This document shows, piece after piece, positions 32,098 to 42,289 of a stretch of DNA of 64,000 nt. The position numbers were made by a program, and so were the translations under genes. How positions within the stretch are numbered: the stretch's first letter is position 1; the number at the start of each line of letters is the position of its first letter. The DNA lies in NCBI GenBank assembly GCA_964036665.1, contig OZ038526.1, forward strand, positions 19,468,001-19,532,000. The letters are read 5' to 3'. The notes beneath the pieces are model-generated. The model did not search any database. It had not been told where the DNA came from and worked only from the letters and a program-made list of their open reading frames with translations. Source of the stretch: Gordius sp. MW1. Taxonomy: Eukaryota; Nematomorpha; Gordioida; Gordea; Gordiidae.

Positions 32098-32995
32098 CAA
32101 AGTTTCATTTATATAAAAACAGCCCACTTCAGATATTACAAATAATTTCTCCATATGTTGGCTTATATTTCTGAAAAGTCTAAACACAACACATCATGCA
32201 TTAGAAACAACTGAAATCACTGCTGTTTAAATAACCTCAATTTTATTACACTACATTTTTACTTTAATAATTATTTAGCATACAAAGTTTCATTTAATAA
32301 AAACAGCCCACTTCAAGATATTACAAATAATTTCTCCATATGTTGCCTTATATTTCTGAAAAGTCTAAAAAGTCTAAACCCAAGAACACAACACATCATG
32401 CATTAAAAACAACTGAAATCACTGCTGTTTAAGTAACCTCAATTTTATTACACTACATTTTTGCTTTAATAATTTTCTAAGCCCACTTCAAGATATTACA
32501 AATAATTTCTCCATATGTTGCCTTATATTTCTGAAAAGTCTAAACCCAAGAACACAACACATCATGCATTAGAAACAACTGAAATCACTGCTGTTTAAGT
32601 AACCTCAATTTTATTACACTACATTTTTACTTTTAATAATTTTTTAGCATACAAAGTTTCATTTAATAAAAACAGCCCACTTCAAGATATTACAAATAAT
32701 TTCTCCATATGTTGCCTTATATTTCTGAAAAGTCTAAACCCAAGAACACAACACATCATGCATTAGAAACAACTGAAATCACTGCTGTTTAAGTAACCTC
32801 AATTTTATTACACTACATTTTTACTTTAATAATTTTTTAGCATACAAAGTTTCATTTAATAAAAACAGCCCACTTCAAGATATTACAAATAATTTCTCCA
32901 TATGTTGCCTTATATTTCTGAAAAGTCTAAACCCAAGAACACAACACATCATGCATTAGAAACAACTGAAATCACTGCTGTTTAAGTAACCTTAA
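32098..32995. repeat. Five tandem copies of a roughly 190-bp unit inside the Helitron
   Basis: The unit TACAAAGTTTCATTTAATAA, AACAGCCCACTTCAAGATAT, AACACAACACATCATGCATT recurs at about 32098, 32281, 32465 (shorter start), 32649 and 32843; a partial copy is near 33165-33220. Copies are about 95% alike. Confidence 0.9.
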
Positions 32996-33293
32996 CAATT
33001 TTATATTAGAAATATTTTTCCAAACTAAGAGCATTTCTATGGTATTTTTTACCCCACATTTAAATTTGTTATATCTTTTTAACCATATTTGATTAAAACT
33101 TTAAACTTATCTTTGTAAAATACTATTGAATGTTTTTAATACATAGGGAAACATTATACTATTATTACACTACATTTTTACTTTTATAATTTTTTAGCAT
33201 ACAAATTTCATCTAATAATAACACGTTTTACTTTAAAAAAAATTCGACTTATTTATGTATTTTTCATTTTCTTAGTATATCGACTTTAGATTC

Positions 33294-33815
33294 ATGCGCC
33301 CCAAGAAAACATCTATTGGACGTAAAACACGAAATACGGATCGAGTGCGCCGATTGCGTGCTCTTGAGCTTGAAAATGAACTACAACAGTCTGCAACTCT
33401 GCCTCAGCCACCTTCACGTGCTCAGCCATTACCCGCAGGCAACCGCCTAGCATTTTCTTACCCATCTAATATTGAAAGTTTACGTCGCCATGTTCTCATT
33501 GGTACTATGTCTATTGTGAGTCCTCATTGCAATGCCTTGAAATTTGCTGGAGAAACGACTGGAATGTGTTGCGCAGCCGGAAAAGTTAAACTGCCTCACC
33601 TTGCAGAACCGCCTGAGCCATTAAAAACATTGCTGGCTGGTTATACCACTGATTCTAAACATTTTCTATCTAACATCAGGAAATACAACTCCTGTTTCCA
33701 AATGACGTCGTTTGGCGCTGATGTTGTAACCACACAATTCATGCCTACATTCAAGGTAAAAGGTCAAATTTATCATAAAGCCGGCCCTCCTTCCATTGCC
33801 AGAAGGGCAACATAA
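33294..33815 (+). CDS. Helitron RepHel protein, N-terminal fragment
   Basis: 173 residues. NALKFAGETTGMCCAAGKV and FQMTSFGADVV followed by FMPTFKVKGQIYH are hallmark motifs of the Helitron_like_N domain, which precedes the Rep (HUH) nuclease and Pif1-like helicase. The ORF ends shortly after this domain and no Rep or helicase motif follows in the element, so the protein is truncated and cannot drive rolling-circle transposition. Start chosen at the first ATG, preceding a basic RPKKTS stretch. Confidence 0.85.
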   Translation: MRPKKTSIGRKTRNTDRVRRLRALELENELQQSATLPQPPSRAQPLPAGNRLAFSYPSNIESLRRHVLIGTMSIVSPHCNALKFAGETTGMCCAAGKVKLPHLAEPPEPLKTLLAGYTTDSKHFLSNIRKYNSCFQMTSFGADVVTTQFMPTFKVKGQIYHKAGPPSIARRAT

Positions 33816-34161
33816 GTTCCTACAACTATATTTTATCACCAAAAATATTGTCTATCCCCAAGCATTATAGCAATTTCTTCCTTTCTAAGGAAGAAGTTAA
33901 GCTGCGAAGCATCTCTTACCCGAACCTACAACCCTCTTTATAACGCCTCACTACTTTTCTGCATGAATAATTAAAGTTAGTATTATTTCTATTTAGCCAC
34001 TCATAACTTTTAGCAATTACCATTATAGCCCATTGATTTTAATCGCGTATAATCACCTTTTAAATTCTATAATTTTATATTTCTTTTAGCATTTCTCCCC
34101 TTTTTATTAGATTTTGACTGGACCTTTCACTGGAGAAGATGTCCTCATACCACGGATCCTG

Positions 34162-34246
34162 CCGTTTTTTTGTGCGCTAATAACTTTTGAAGTTCTCAAC
34201 CGATTGCCACCAAATTTGGCCAGATTATTGCCTTAGCATTGTAGAT
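34162..34246. repeat. Internal second copy of the Helitron 5' end
   Basis: CCGTTTTTTTGTGCGCTAAT through CCTTAGCATTGTAGATG repeats 31654-31740 with few differences, about 180 bp before the 3' terminus. Confidence 0.85.
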
Positions 34247-34428
34247 GTATTAATAAATATTTTATATCGCTCTTCAATAAATATTATGGATATTTATTTG
34301 CATTAGCATTAGGACCTTTCACATTATAAATTATTTCATATATGACCTTATTTTAGATAAGTCTTATTAATAGGTTATACTTATTTAACACGACTGAGCC
34401 AAAGCAACGCTTGGCCGGGCACAGCTAG

Positions 34429-35142
34429 TTATTTATATATTTTTAAAATTTCGAATTTTAGTGTATGTTTATTAATAATGTATATATATGGACAACATAA
34501 AACAATAAAAACTTTTCATATAGTATATTGTAGAAGATTAAATTTCTACTTTTTATTATAATTTATAACCCAAAAGAAAAGTGATTCAAGTGAATAATAT
34601 CGTGTTTATATACACCTGTGTAGCGAGTTGAGTGGTAAAATATTAAGGTTAAGATATATGAATAGTGAGCGTTGTGAATGCTCGAATAATAAAGGTTAAG
34701 TTGTATGAATAGGTAATGATCGAGTTTATATATTCAAATAATAAAGGTTACGTTAATATTTTGCATAGGTAACCATAATATAGAATACATTAGGATAATC
34801 ACAATACATAATTTCGTAGATATAATCTTACTTTTACTGCTTAAATTTACAATATCAAAACCAAATACCAAATTTAGAAGAATTTGATGAGATATGACGA
34901 AATTCAAAGCTATTTATGTGCTACTTTGACCGGTTCCTAGTTTAGCAATCAAAATCATACGGTAATCGACTTGTCACAAATTGGTTTGTAACTAATAACT
35001 GTTGATCATTGGATGAATCGTCTTGGTATTTAGTCAAAAGGCTACCGGCCTAAAGCAAAACTCACACCAATTGCCACCAAACCTTCACCATTTCTCACCA
35101 TTTCCCACCATTTCAAATTTGTCGATTGAAATCTGCGTGTAC
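34429..35142. other. Region upstream of the FLYWCH/MULE gene
   Basis: AT-rich. A reading frame continues upstream of the chosen ATG to 35023, so the first exon may start earlier (possible acceptor TTGGTATTTAG at about 35023-35033). Nothing else recognised. Confidence 0.4.
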
Positions 35143-38053
35143 ATGTTAACGCAAAGAAGGAAGCCTATATATTTTCATGACAATTACTACTACACCAAAT
35201 ATAAGGAAGGGAAATATGGTCAAATATACTTGAAATGCCGCAATTATCGTTGCTCAGGCAGAGCAATTCTTGAGGGAAACATGTATTATGTTTCAAAGGA
35301 GCATCAAAACATTCCACATATAAGTAAATTTTTTGCATAAGTGTTTATATATATAGCAGGCCCGAGACCTAATATGTATCTTTCCATTCCTTCCAATGAA
35401 AGTAAATTTATGTATTTTTTTTTAATCTTTATAATAGTAAATGTGACAAGTGCAATAATAACTTCTTCCATTCCTTCCAATGAAAGTAAATTTATGTTTT
35501 TTTTTAATCTTTATAATAGTAAATGTGACAAGTGCAATAATAACTTCTTCCATTCCTTCTAATGAAAGTAAATTTATGTATTTTTTTTTAATCTTTATAA
35601 TAGTAAATGTGACAAGTGCAATTTTAACTTTACCTTCAAATATTCTAGGTGAATTTTCTTGTTAATTATATCAATTTAAAATGTTAGTCCTTAATTTTGA
35701 GAACTTCAGAACTTCTTTAGCTTATATTTCAACTCGTCTCTCTACTGGAGCATTGTCTTCAACTATAAATATGCTTCCAAGTAATTTTATGTTTAAGTTA
35801 TTTAATTTTTTACTTTAGCTTATATTTCAACTAGTCTCTCTACTGGAGCATTGTCTTCCACTATAAATATGCTTCCAAGTAATTTTATGTTTAAGTTTAT
35901 TAATTTTTTACTTTAGCTTATATTTCAACTAGTCTCTCTACTGGAGCATTGTCTTCCACTATAAATATGCTTCCAAGTATTTTTATGTTTAAGTTTATTA
36001 ATTTTTTACTTTAGCTTATATTTCAACTAGTCTCTCTACTGGAGCATTGTCTTCAACTATAAATATGCTTCCCAGTAATTTTATGTTTAAGTTTATTAAT
36101 TTTTTACTTTAGCTTATATTTCAACTAGTCTCTCTACTGGAGCATTGTCTTCCACTATAAATATGCTTCCAAGTAATTTTATGTTTAAGTTTTTTAATTT
36201 TTTACTTTAGCTTATATTTCAACTAGTCTCTCTACTGGAGCATTGTCTTCCACTATAAATATGCTTCCTAGTAATTTTATGTTTAAGTTTATTAATTTTT
36301 TACTTTAGCTTATATTTCAAGAGTAATCTTTATTAAAATCTTATCTGAAATTTAATTATAATAGGTCATACACCAATTATTACACAAAGTGCTGCCCCAA
36401 TAAATGCATTCTCCATGTCAAATAACGATTCTTTCCTTGACAGTAAAATTTACATCTAACATAATTATATAATACATTTTGTTCTCACCTAGATGCACAA
36501 TTAATGGTTGATGCATTACAAAATATACAAAACCATTCAGGTATTTAATCTAATTTTTAAAAATTATTTATTTATAGCTATGATGAAGTTTATTCCTTCG
36601 CAAAAGAATGGCTTTTTGCTATACTTTGAGGGTTACTTATACCAAAAGATAACAAGAAAAGGGTCTTCTACCTATTATCGGTGCAGGGATAAAGGGTGCC
36701 ATGGAAAAGCTAAATTTATAGTTTTTCCACAAACAACCTATGGTCACAACCATGAACAACCAAGAGACGAGTACGAGTATCTGATTACTCTGAGGGACTT
36801 GAAAAGGGCTGTTCTTGAAGAGCCGAAGGAGCAATTGAGTAAGATTTATCATAGAGTCATTGCTCAAAGGCTCCGGGATGTCCCGGACTTGGATAGATAT
36901 CCGAAGGCCACTCCAACGTTCAAATCAATCAAGAAAACATTGCGAAGAGTCCATCCCAAACGTGTGAAGGCTCCCGAAAAAAATGAGGAGATCCCTTTAG
37001 AGCCAGAGCATTGTGTTACTGACAAAGGTGAACAATTTTTGCTTTGGAACTGGAGGAACCGCCTCTTGATTTTCGGGACACCCACGCTGTTGAAAATCTT
37101 GTGTTCTGCGGGCAATTTATACTCCGATGGGACTTTTTATGTATGTCCGCCCTTATTTAGTCAGGTAAACTTATCATTACAATCGTTATTCCGAATTTCT
37201 AGGTGTATACAATACACACATACTATCGGAATCATATGCTTCCTGTGGTATATGCTTTACTACCTAATAAGACTTATGCGACTTATTATATGATGTTCAG
37301 TAAATTGAAAGAGATTTGTTCTTAACATAATTTGGTTTTAAACCCACAATATGTTCAAGTCAATTATGAGAGGGCAAGTATGCAAGCGTTACGCCAATGC
37401 TTTCCTGGTGTGACTGTTAAAGGTAACTCTCTTTTATATAATATTAATCTTATTTAGGTTGTTTGTTCCATTATTCACAAGCAATCTTTAGTAGACTTGG
37501 GACCGAAGGTATTCGATCCCAATACGATCATGATACTTATTTTAAAAATTTGGTGAGGAGATCTTTAGCTCTTCCATTCTTGAGGGAACATGATATGAGG
37601 AGAATTTTTGACCTAATTAGGAATGATCCATTAGTCTTATCGAACAATAATATGAAGGATTTTTTCGATTATATTTATACAACTTGGATCATGCCCTCCG
37701 CAAATTTCCCTTATCCAATATGGAAGAGGGTTGATGCTAACGGCCCCCGAACTAATAACCATTTAGAAGGCTACCACAACAGCCTCAAAATCCTTGTGGG
37801 CCACGCTCACCCAACAATCTATGAGTTCATTTATTGTTTAATTAGCCTTCAATCCAAATGTGATATTAATTTATTACAAATCACACAGGGAAAACAAGTG
37901 TTTTCTGTGAATAGAAAATACCATAGTATAAATTCTAGTATAAATCGCTTGCGCGATTTATACCTTGTAAATGAAATCGAATTGTTTGAGTATTTAGATG
38001 AAATATCAAAATATATGTTGTTACAATCGCATCGCGCATCACCCGTATTGTAA
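35143..38053 (+). CDS. Double-FLYWCH zinc-finger MULE transposase-type gene with tandem mini-exons
   Basis: Exons: 35143-35323 (FLYWCH 1), 35357-35401, 35438-35485, 35520-35567, 35604-35648, six 60-nt copies (35721, 35819, 35917, 36015, 36113, 36211), 36365-36442, 36493-36540, 36578-37164 (FLYWCH 2, start of MULE domain), 37203-37422, 37458-38053. All boundaries are GT-AG and keep frame; all are phase 1 up to the MULE exon. FLYWCH 2 shows YYRCRDKGCHGKA and GHNHEQP (C-x4-C, H-x-H). MULE landmarks: SDGTFYVCPP, GCLFHYSQAIFSRLG, RTNNHLEGYHNSLK. The final exon is fully open with a TAA at its end. Oddities: an in-frame TAA at 37323-37325, and N-Y-E where the family usually has D-(F/Y)-E, so transposase activity is doubtful. 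It could be a Mutator-like transposon gene or a partly co-opted copy; I could not find its terminal inverted repeats. Confidence 0.75.
35438..35648 (+). repeat. Tandem mini-exon array 1 (3 copies, 82-84 bp period)
   Basis: Each unit is an exon of 45-48 nt (TAAATGTGACAAGTGCAAT...) plus an intron of 34-36 bp (GTAAATTTATG...TATAATAG). Only the phase-1 frame is open, reading NVTSAIITSSIPSNE-like. The preceding exon (35357-35401) ends in the same SIPSNE segment. Confidence 0.85.
35721..36322 (+). repeat. Tandem mini-exon array 2 (6 full copies plus 1 truncated, exact 98-bp period)
   Basis: Units start at 35721, 35819, 35917, 36015, 36113, 36211 and 36309, each 98 bp apart: a 60-nt exon (YISTSLSTGALSSTINMLP) plus a 38-bp intron. 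In each exon only the phase-1 frame lacks stops. Differences between full copies are few and mostly synonymous. The seventh copy is cut to 14 nt and would break frame, so it is presumably skipped. Confidence 0.9.
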
Positions 38054-38689
38054 TAAAAAATTTTGCTATATGATTTAAATAAAATTCGCAAAATTGTTTT
38101 TAGCATTTTTAAGATGTGTTATTTAAATGTAAAATAGGATTACTAGATTTAGCTAACATTTAAATTATTTAATATTGGAGCTTTAATTAATGCAAATTAA
38201 ATTGGATAAAATCCAATAAAAGAAAATTGAAATATGAGAAAGTACAGTTGACGATATGCATTTTTAGCATTTAAATTATAAATTTGAGCTTAAGTGAAGT
38301 ATTTCGACGTAAAGGCATAGTTGACGAGAAAATAGAAAATTATTACTTTAAGCTTAGTTGACGAGACTATTTTCACATAATATTTTAATAATATAGTATA
38401 CAAAATGAACTTAAAATGGTTATATTCTACTAATTTACATTAATTTATAAGGTTATAACAAGTTTTAAATGGGTTTGGAAAAAAAATCCAAGATGGCGGA
38501 CGACCGGAAATAGAATTTCTAGCTATCCAAGATGGCGGAAGATATGATATAAATTTCAATGCGAACTTGGGTGGGGCTAAGGATGTTAAATAACTACTTT
38601 TTAAAAATTGATTCCGAAACAAATGTAAGTAATACTAATTAATATAACGTAATTAACTTTAAATTTTGACTACTTTTAGCGGTTTTATT
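38054..38689. other. Downstream of the FLYWCH/MULE gene
   Basis: AT-rich. CCAAGATGGCGGA occurs twice (38478-38490 and 38527-38539). No gene seen. Confidence 0.4.
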
Positions 38690-39775
38690 CGCTCGTGTAT
38701 TATTTCCGGTGAATTTTAGTGACCCAAAAGTTCGTTAAAGTGAGTCCTTAACCTTATCAACACTTTTAAAGAAAAATATTCAGTTTTGGTCCATAAATTT
38801 TAATTTTATTAGCTTTTAAAAGTCGAAATTCCTTGGTTTTTTAGCATTAAGATGATAAAAATGGCCATTTCAACACCAAAACTTCTTCATATTCCACTAA
38901 ATTGGTATAAAAATTAGTCCTTAACGTTCTCAATACTTTAAAACGAATATATTCAGTTATGGTTCATAAACTCTAGTTTTATTAGCTTTTCAAATTTTAA
39001 ATACCCTCGTTTTTTTAACATTAGGTTTTATATATATTGGCCATTTAAATATCCGAAACTAATTAATATTCCACCAAAATGTTATAAAAGTGAGTCCTTA
39101 ACGTTCTCAACACCTTAAAACAATAATATTTAGTTTTGGTCCAGAAATTTTAATTTTATTAGCTTTTAAAAGTCGAAATTCCTTGGTTTTTTAGCATTAA
39201 GATGATAAAAATGGCCATTTCAACACCAAAACTTCTTCATATTCCACTAAATTGGTATAAAAATTAGTCCTTAACGTTCTCAATACTTTAAAACGAATAT
39301 ATTCAGTTTTGGTTCAAAAACTCTAGTTTTATTAGCTTTTCAAATTTTAAATATTCTCGTTAGCATTAGGTTTTATATATATTGGCCATTTAAATATCCG
39401 AAACTAATTAATATTCCACCAAAATGTTATAAAAGTTAGTCCTTAACGTTCTCAACACCTTAAAACAATAATATTTAGTTTTGGTCCAGAAATTTTAATT
39501 TTATTAGCTTTTAAAAGTCGAAATTCCTTGGTTTTATAGCATTAAGATGATAAAAATGGCCATTTCAACATCCAAAACTAATTCATATTCCACCAAATTG
39601 GTATAAAAATTAGTCCTTAACGTTCTCAACACTTTAAAACAACTATATTCAGTTTTGGTCCACAATTTTAGTTTAATTAGCTTTTGAAATTTTTTTATAT
39701 TCCCTCGTTTTTTAACATTATGGCGATTTAGATATCCAAAACCACTTAATATTCCATAAAATTATTATTTTTAGG
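38690..39775. repeat. Satellite-like array, about 178-bp monomers in dimeric order
   Basis: AGTCCTTAAC(G/C)(T/C)T recurs roughly every 170-180 bp (about 38741, 38917, 39096, 39269, 39440, 39611). Alternate monomers are most alike (A: TCCTTGGTTTTTTAGCATTA; B: TTAGGTTTTATATATATTGG), so the higher-order unit is an A-B dimer of about 355 bp. Confidence 0.85.
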
Positions 39776-39934
39776 TAGCTCAAGGTTAGAACTAAATATA
39801 AAACCGATTTGTTAGAAATGAGTTAGGTTCAGGCCTTCGAAAACATTTTTTAAACGCGGACGATGGCGGATAAAAGGGCGGAACCGCGTAGATGACTGAA
39901 TTTCTCATTCTCTTTTGGTCCTTTTTGACAATAG

Positions 39935-40580
39935 ACTTAATCTTATAAAATCCTTCATATCAACAATTATTTTATAGCATCAGACTATATATAGCATTGT
40001 ATACTTAAGTTCATAAATCACTTATTTTATTTATATATACCTATGTTACACTAAGTTACACCATAATATTTAACATAATTTTAAGTATTAGGTTAACGCA
40101 TTTTGCATTTAATTTGATAAAATCCTAGACAGTAGCAATTGATTTCATATCATCAGATTTTATATAGCATTGTATACTTAAGTTCATAAACAACTTTTTT
40201 TAACAGTAAGTTACACTATAACATTTAACATAATTTTATTATGTATTAGGTTAACACATTTTGTATCTAATTTTATAAAATCCTTCACATTAGCAATTGA
40301 TTTCATATTATCAGATTATATATCGCACTGTCTACTTAAGTTCGTAAAGCACGTTTTTTATTTGTATATGCCTATGTAATAATAACTTACACTATAACAT
40401 CGAATTTAACTTAAGTTTATAAACCACTTTTTTTATTTATATATATCTATGTTACACTATTTAACATAATTTCTAACACATTTTGTATTTAATTTCATAG
40501 CAATTGATAACTTTAAACTTTATATCATTCGATTGCCTGAATACTCAACTTCATAAACCACCTTTTTATTAATTTTGAAT
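39935..40580. repeat. Second tandem-repeat block, about 160-180 bp units
   Basis: About four degenerate copies of a unit with TTGATTTCATATCATCAGAT, TACTTAAGTTCATAAA, TTACACTATAACATTTAACA and TTAGGTTAACACATTTTG. Confidence 0.7.
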
Positions 40581-42289
40581 GTGTTTTTACATACCACTTC
40601 ATTTAATTCATAAATAGTTACTTATACGTATTTTATTAAAATCTGGTATAAACTATTCTTTGATTTCTAAATTTTATACATTATATTCTATGTGTAAATT
40701 TTTTTTCAATCAACTCATACATTAGTTTCATACATTCAGTTTTTCTTCTTTCGGTTGTTCTTTTGGGCATGAATCGTCATTTTATGTGCAATTGAAAAAA
40801 TGTTACCTCATTTGATCTTACATATATTATTTATTATTGACATTCTTTCTACCCTACTTGGGCTTGAATACACCTCAAGTATGTCTTCTAATATATTTCG
40901 TTAAATATTATCTTATTTTAATGCTTTTATTGCTTATTTACAAATATAAATTTAAACATATTCGTGTAATAGCTGCTTGAATGTTTCAATTTCAGTATTT
41001 TGGCTAGGATATGTTATGATTTTTTATACATTAGTTTTGGCTATAAACTAATGGTCTAATTAATTTCCATCCCTATATTTTTGAATGATAGACTATAAAG
41101 TACTTTCATTTTTCTTAATATAAAATATTATTGTGCTTAAAAACTTATGTGTTATTTGAACTTGTTATTTTTTGATTTATTTAATAACATTTAACTAATA
41201 TTGAAACAAGGGCTAAAAACTTATAATTGTTTCTCTAGCATTTATTATATCATTTATGAGCACCTTTTAACTTTCTGTGCATATCTAAGTGTGAACATAA
41301 AACTTTTTATTTTCGTTAAATAGTGTAAATATATATTATTTGATCCATTATTATAAAATAATCACTTTCATTGTGGATTACATCTTAAACTAATTAATAC
41401 ATTGCAAAAAAAAAATCAATAAGTTGTTTTTAGGTGATGAAGCCAAATGCATAGAGTAGCACTACTTAATCTTTATTCATGTACTAATACATATTTTAAA
41501 GCCTTATTTGGTATGCTGGAAGGCTAATAATATAAAATGGCTTTCATGCAGTCTATTTATTGATTAAATTATAGTCCCTATTTTTGAATGTATAATTTTG
41601 CCATGTACATTGATTTTTGAACATTTCAATTTTACATAATAACTATAAATTTTTTGTTTTTAAAAAATGGTTGAAATACCAAGACTTATATTCCAAATCA
41701 GATTTTTTTATGATTATGTTACTTAAATAATATTTTTGCCTGATATTTTCTCTGCACTAAATATTGCCATCGATTATATAGTATTATTTGTTCAGTTGTT
41801 TTTAACACACCTTAACAGTTACAATAAATTGCTTATTGTTTCGAAATACTATAGACTTATAGAAATGGGCAATCTTGGAATTAAATTGTTTTTGTTTTAT
41901 TTTTACTAATTGTAGAGTTTAATTGGAAATCGACGAGATAGCGTTAGATCATGTTTTTAATTGTGACGTTCTGATACTAAACATCGCACGTCTCTTGATT
42001 GTTTTGTTGATATTTAAACCTATGGTTCCTCATTTAAATTATTTGAATCGCAAGAATTTTAAACGTTAATAAAAATTAACTCGTCAACAGCAAACTACTT
42101 ATTGCATTTGCATTAGTCTAATATGGAAAAAGTAATATTTGGAATTAGCCATCAGAGCTAGTTATTTGTCATCTTATGTTTTTAAAATAAGCATAAAGGT
42201 AATAGTATTTTTAATTAATTATATATCATTTTAATTTAAATATCGAATTTTTAAATGTTTTAATTTATTTGAAAACACTTTTACAATAG
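40581..42289. other. AT-rich stretch upstream of the secreted-type gene
   Basis: 1.7 kb with no recognised gene or repeat. A first exon with a signal peptide for the gene at 42290 should lie here or further left; I could not place it. Confidence 0.4.

Larger units (their letters stand above)
31632..34428 (+). mobile_element. Truncated Helitron with precise ends
   Basis: Begins TCTATATATATAAAAATC after an A and ends GGCCGGGCACAGCTAG before a T: the TC...CTAG structure and A/T target typical of Helitrons. A GCCAA...TTGGC hairpin lies about 10 nt before the 3' end. It contains a RepHel N-terminal ORF and a tandem array. A second copy of the 5'-end sequence (34162-34246) lies inside. Confidence 0.92.

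Noticed and set aside
35438-36322. Regular direct repeats that could be taken for a CRISPR array
   Set aside because: Units are contiguous exon-intron copies with no unique spacers, in an animal genome.
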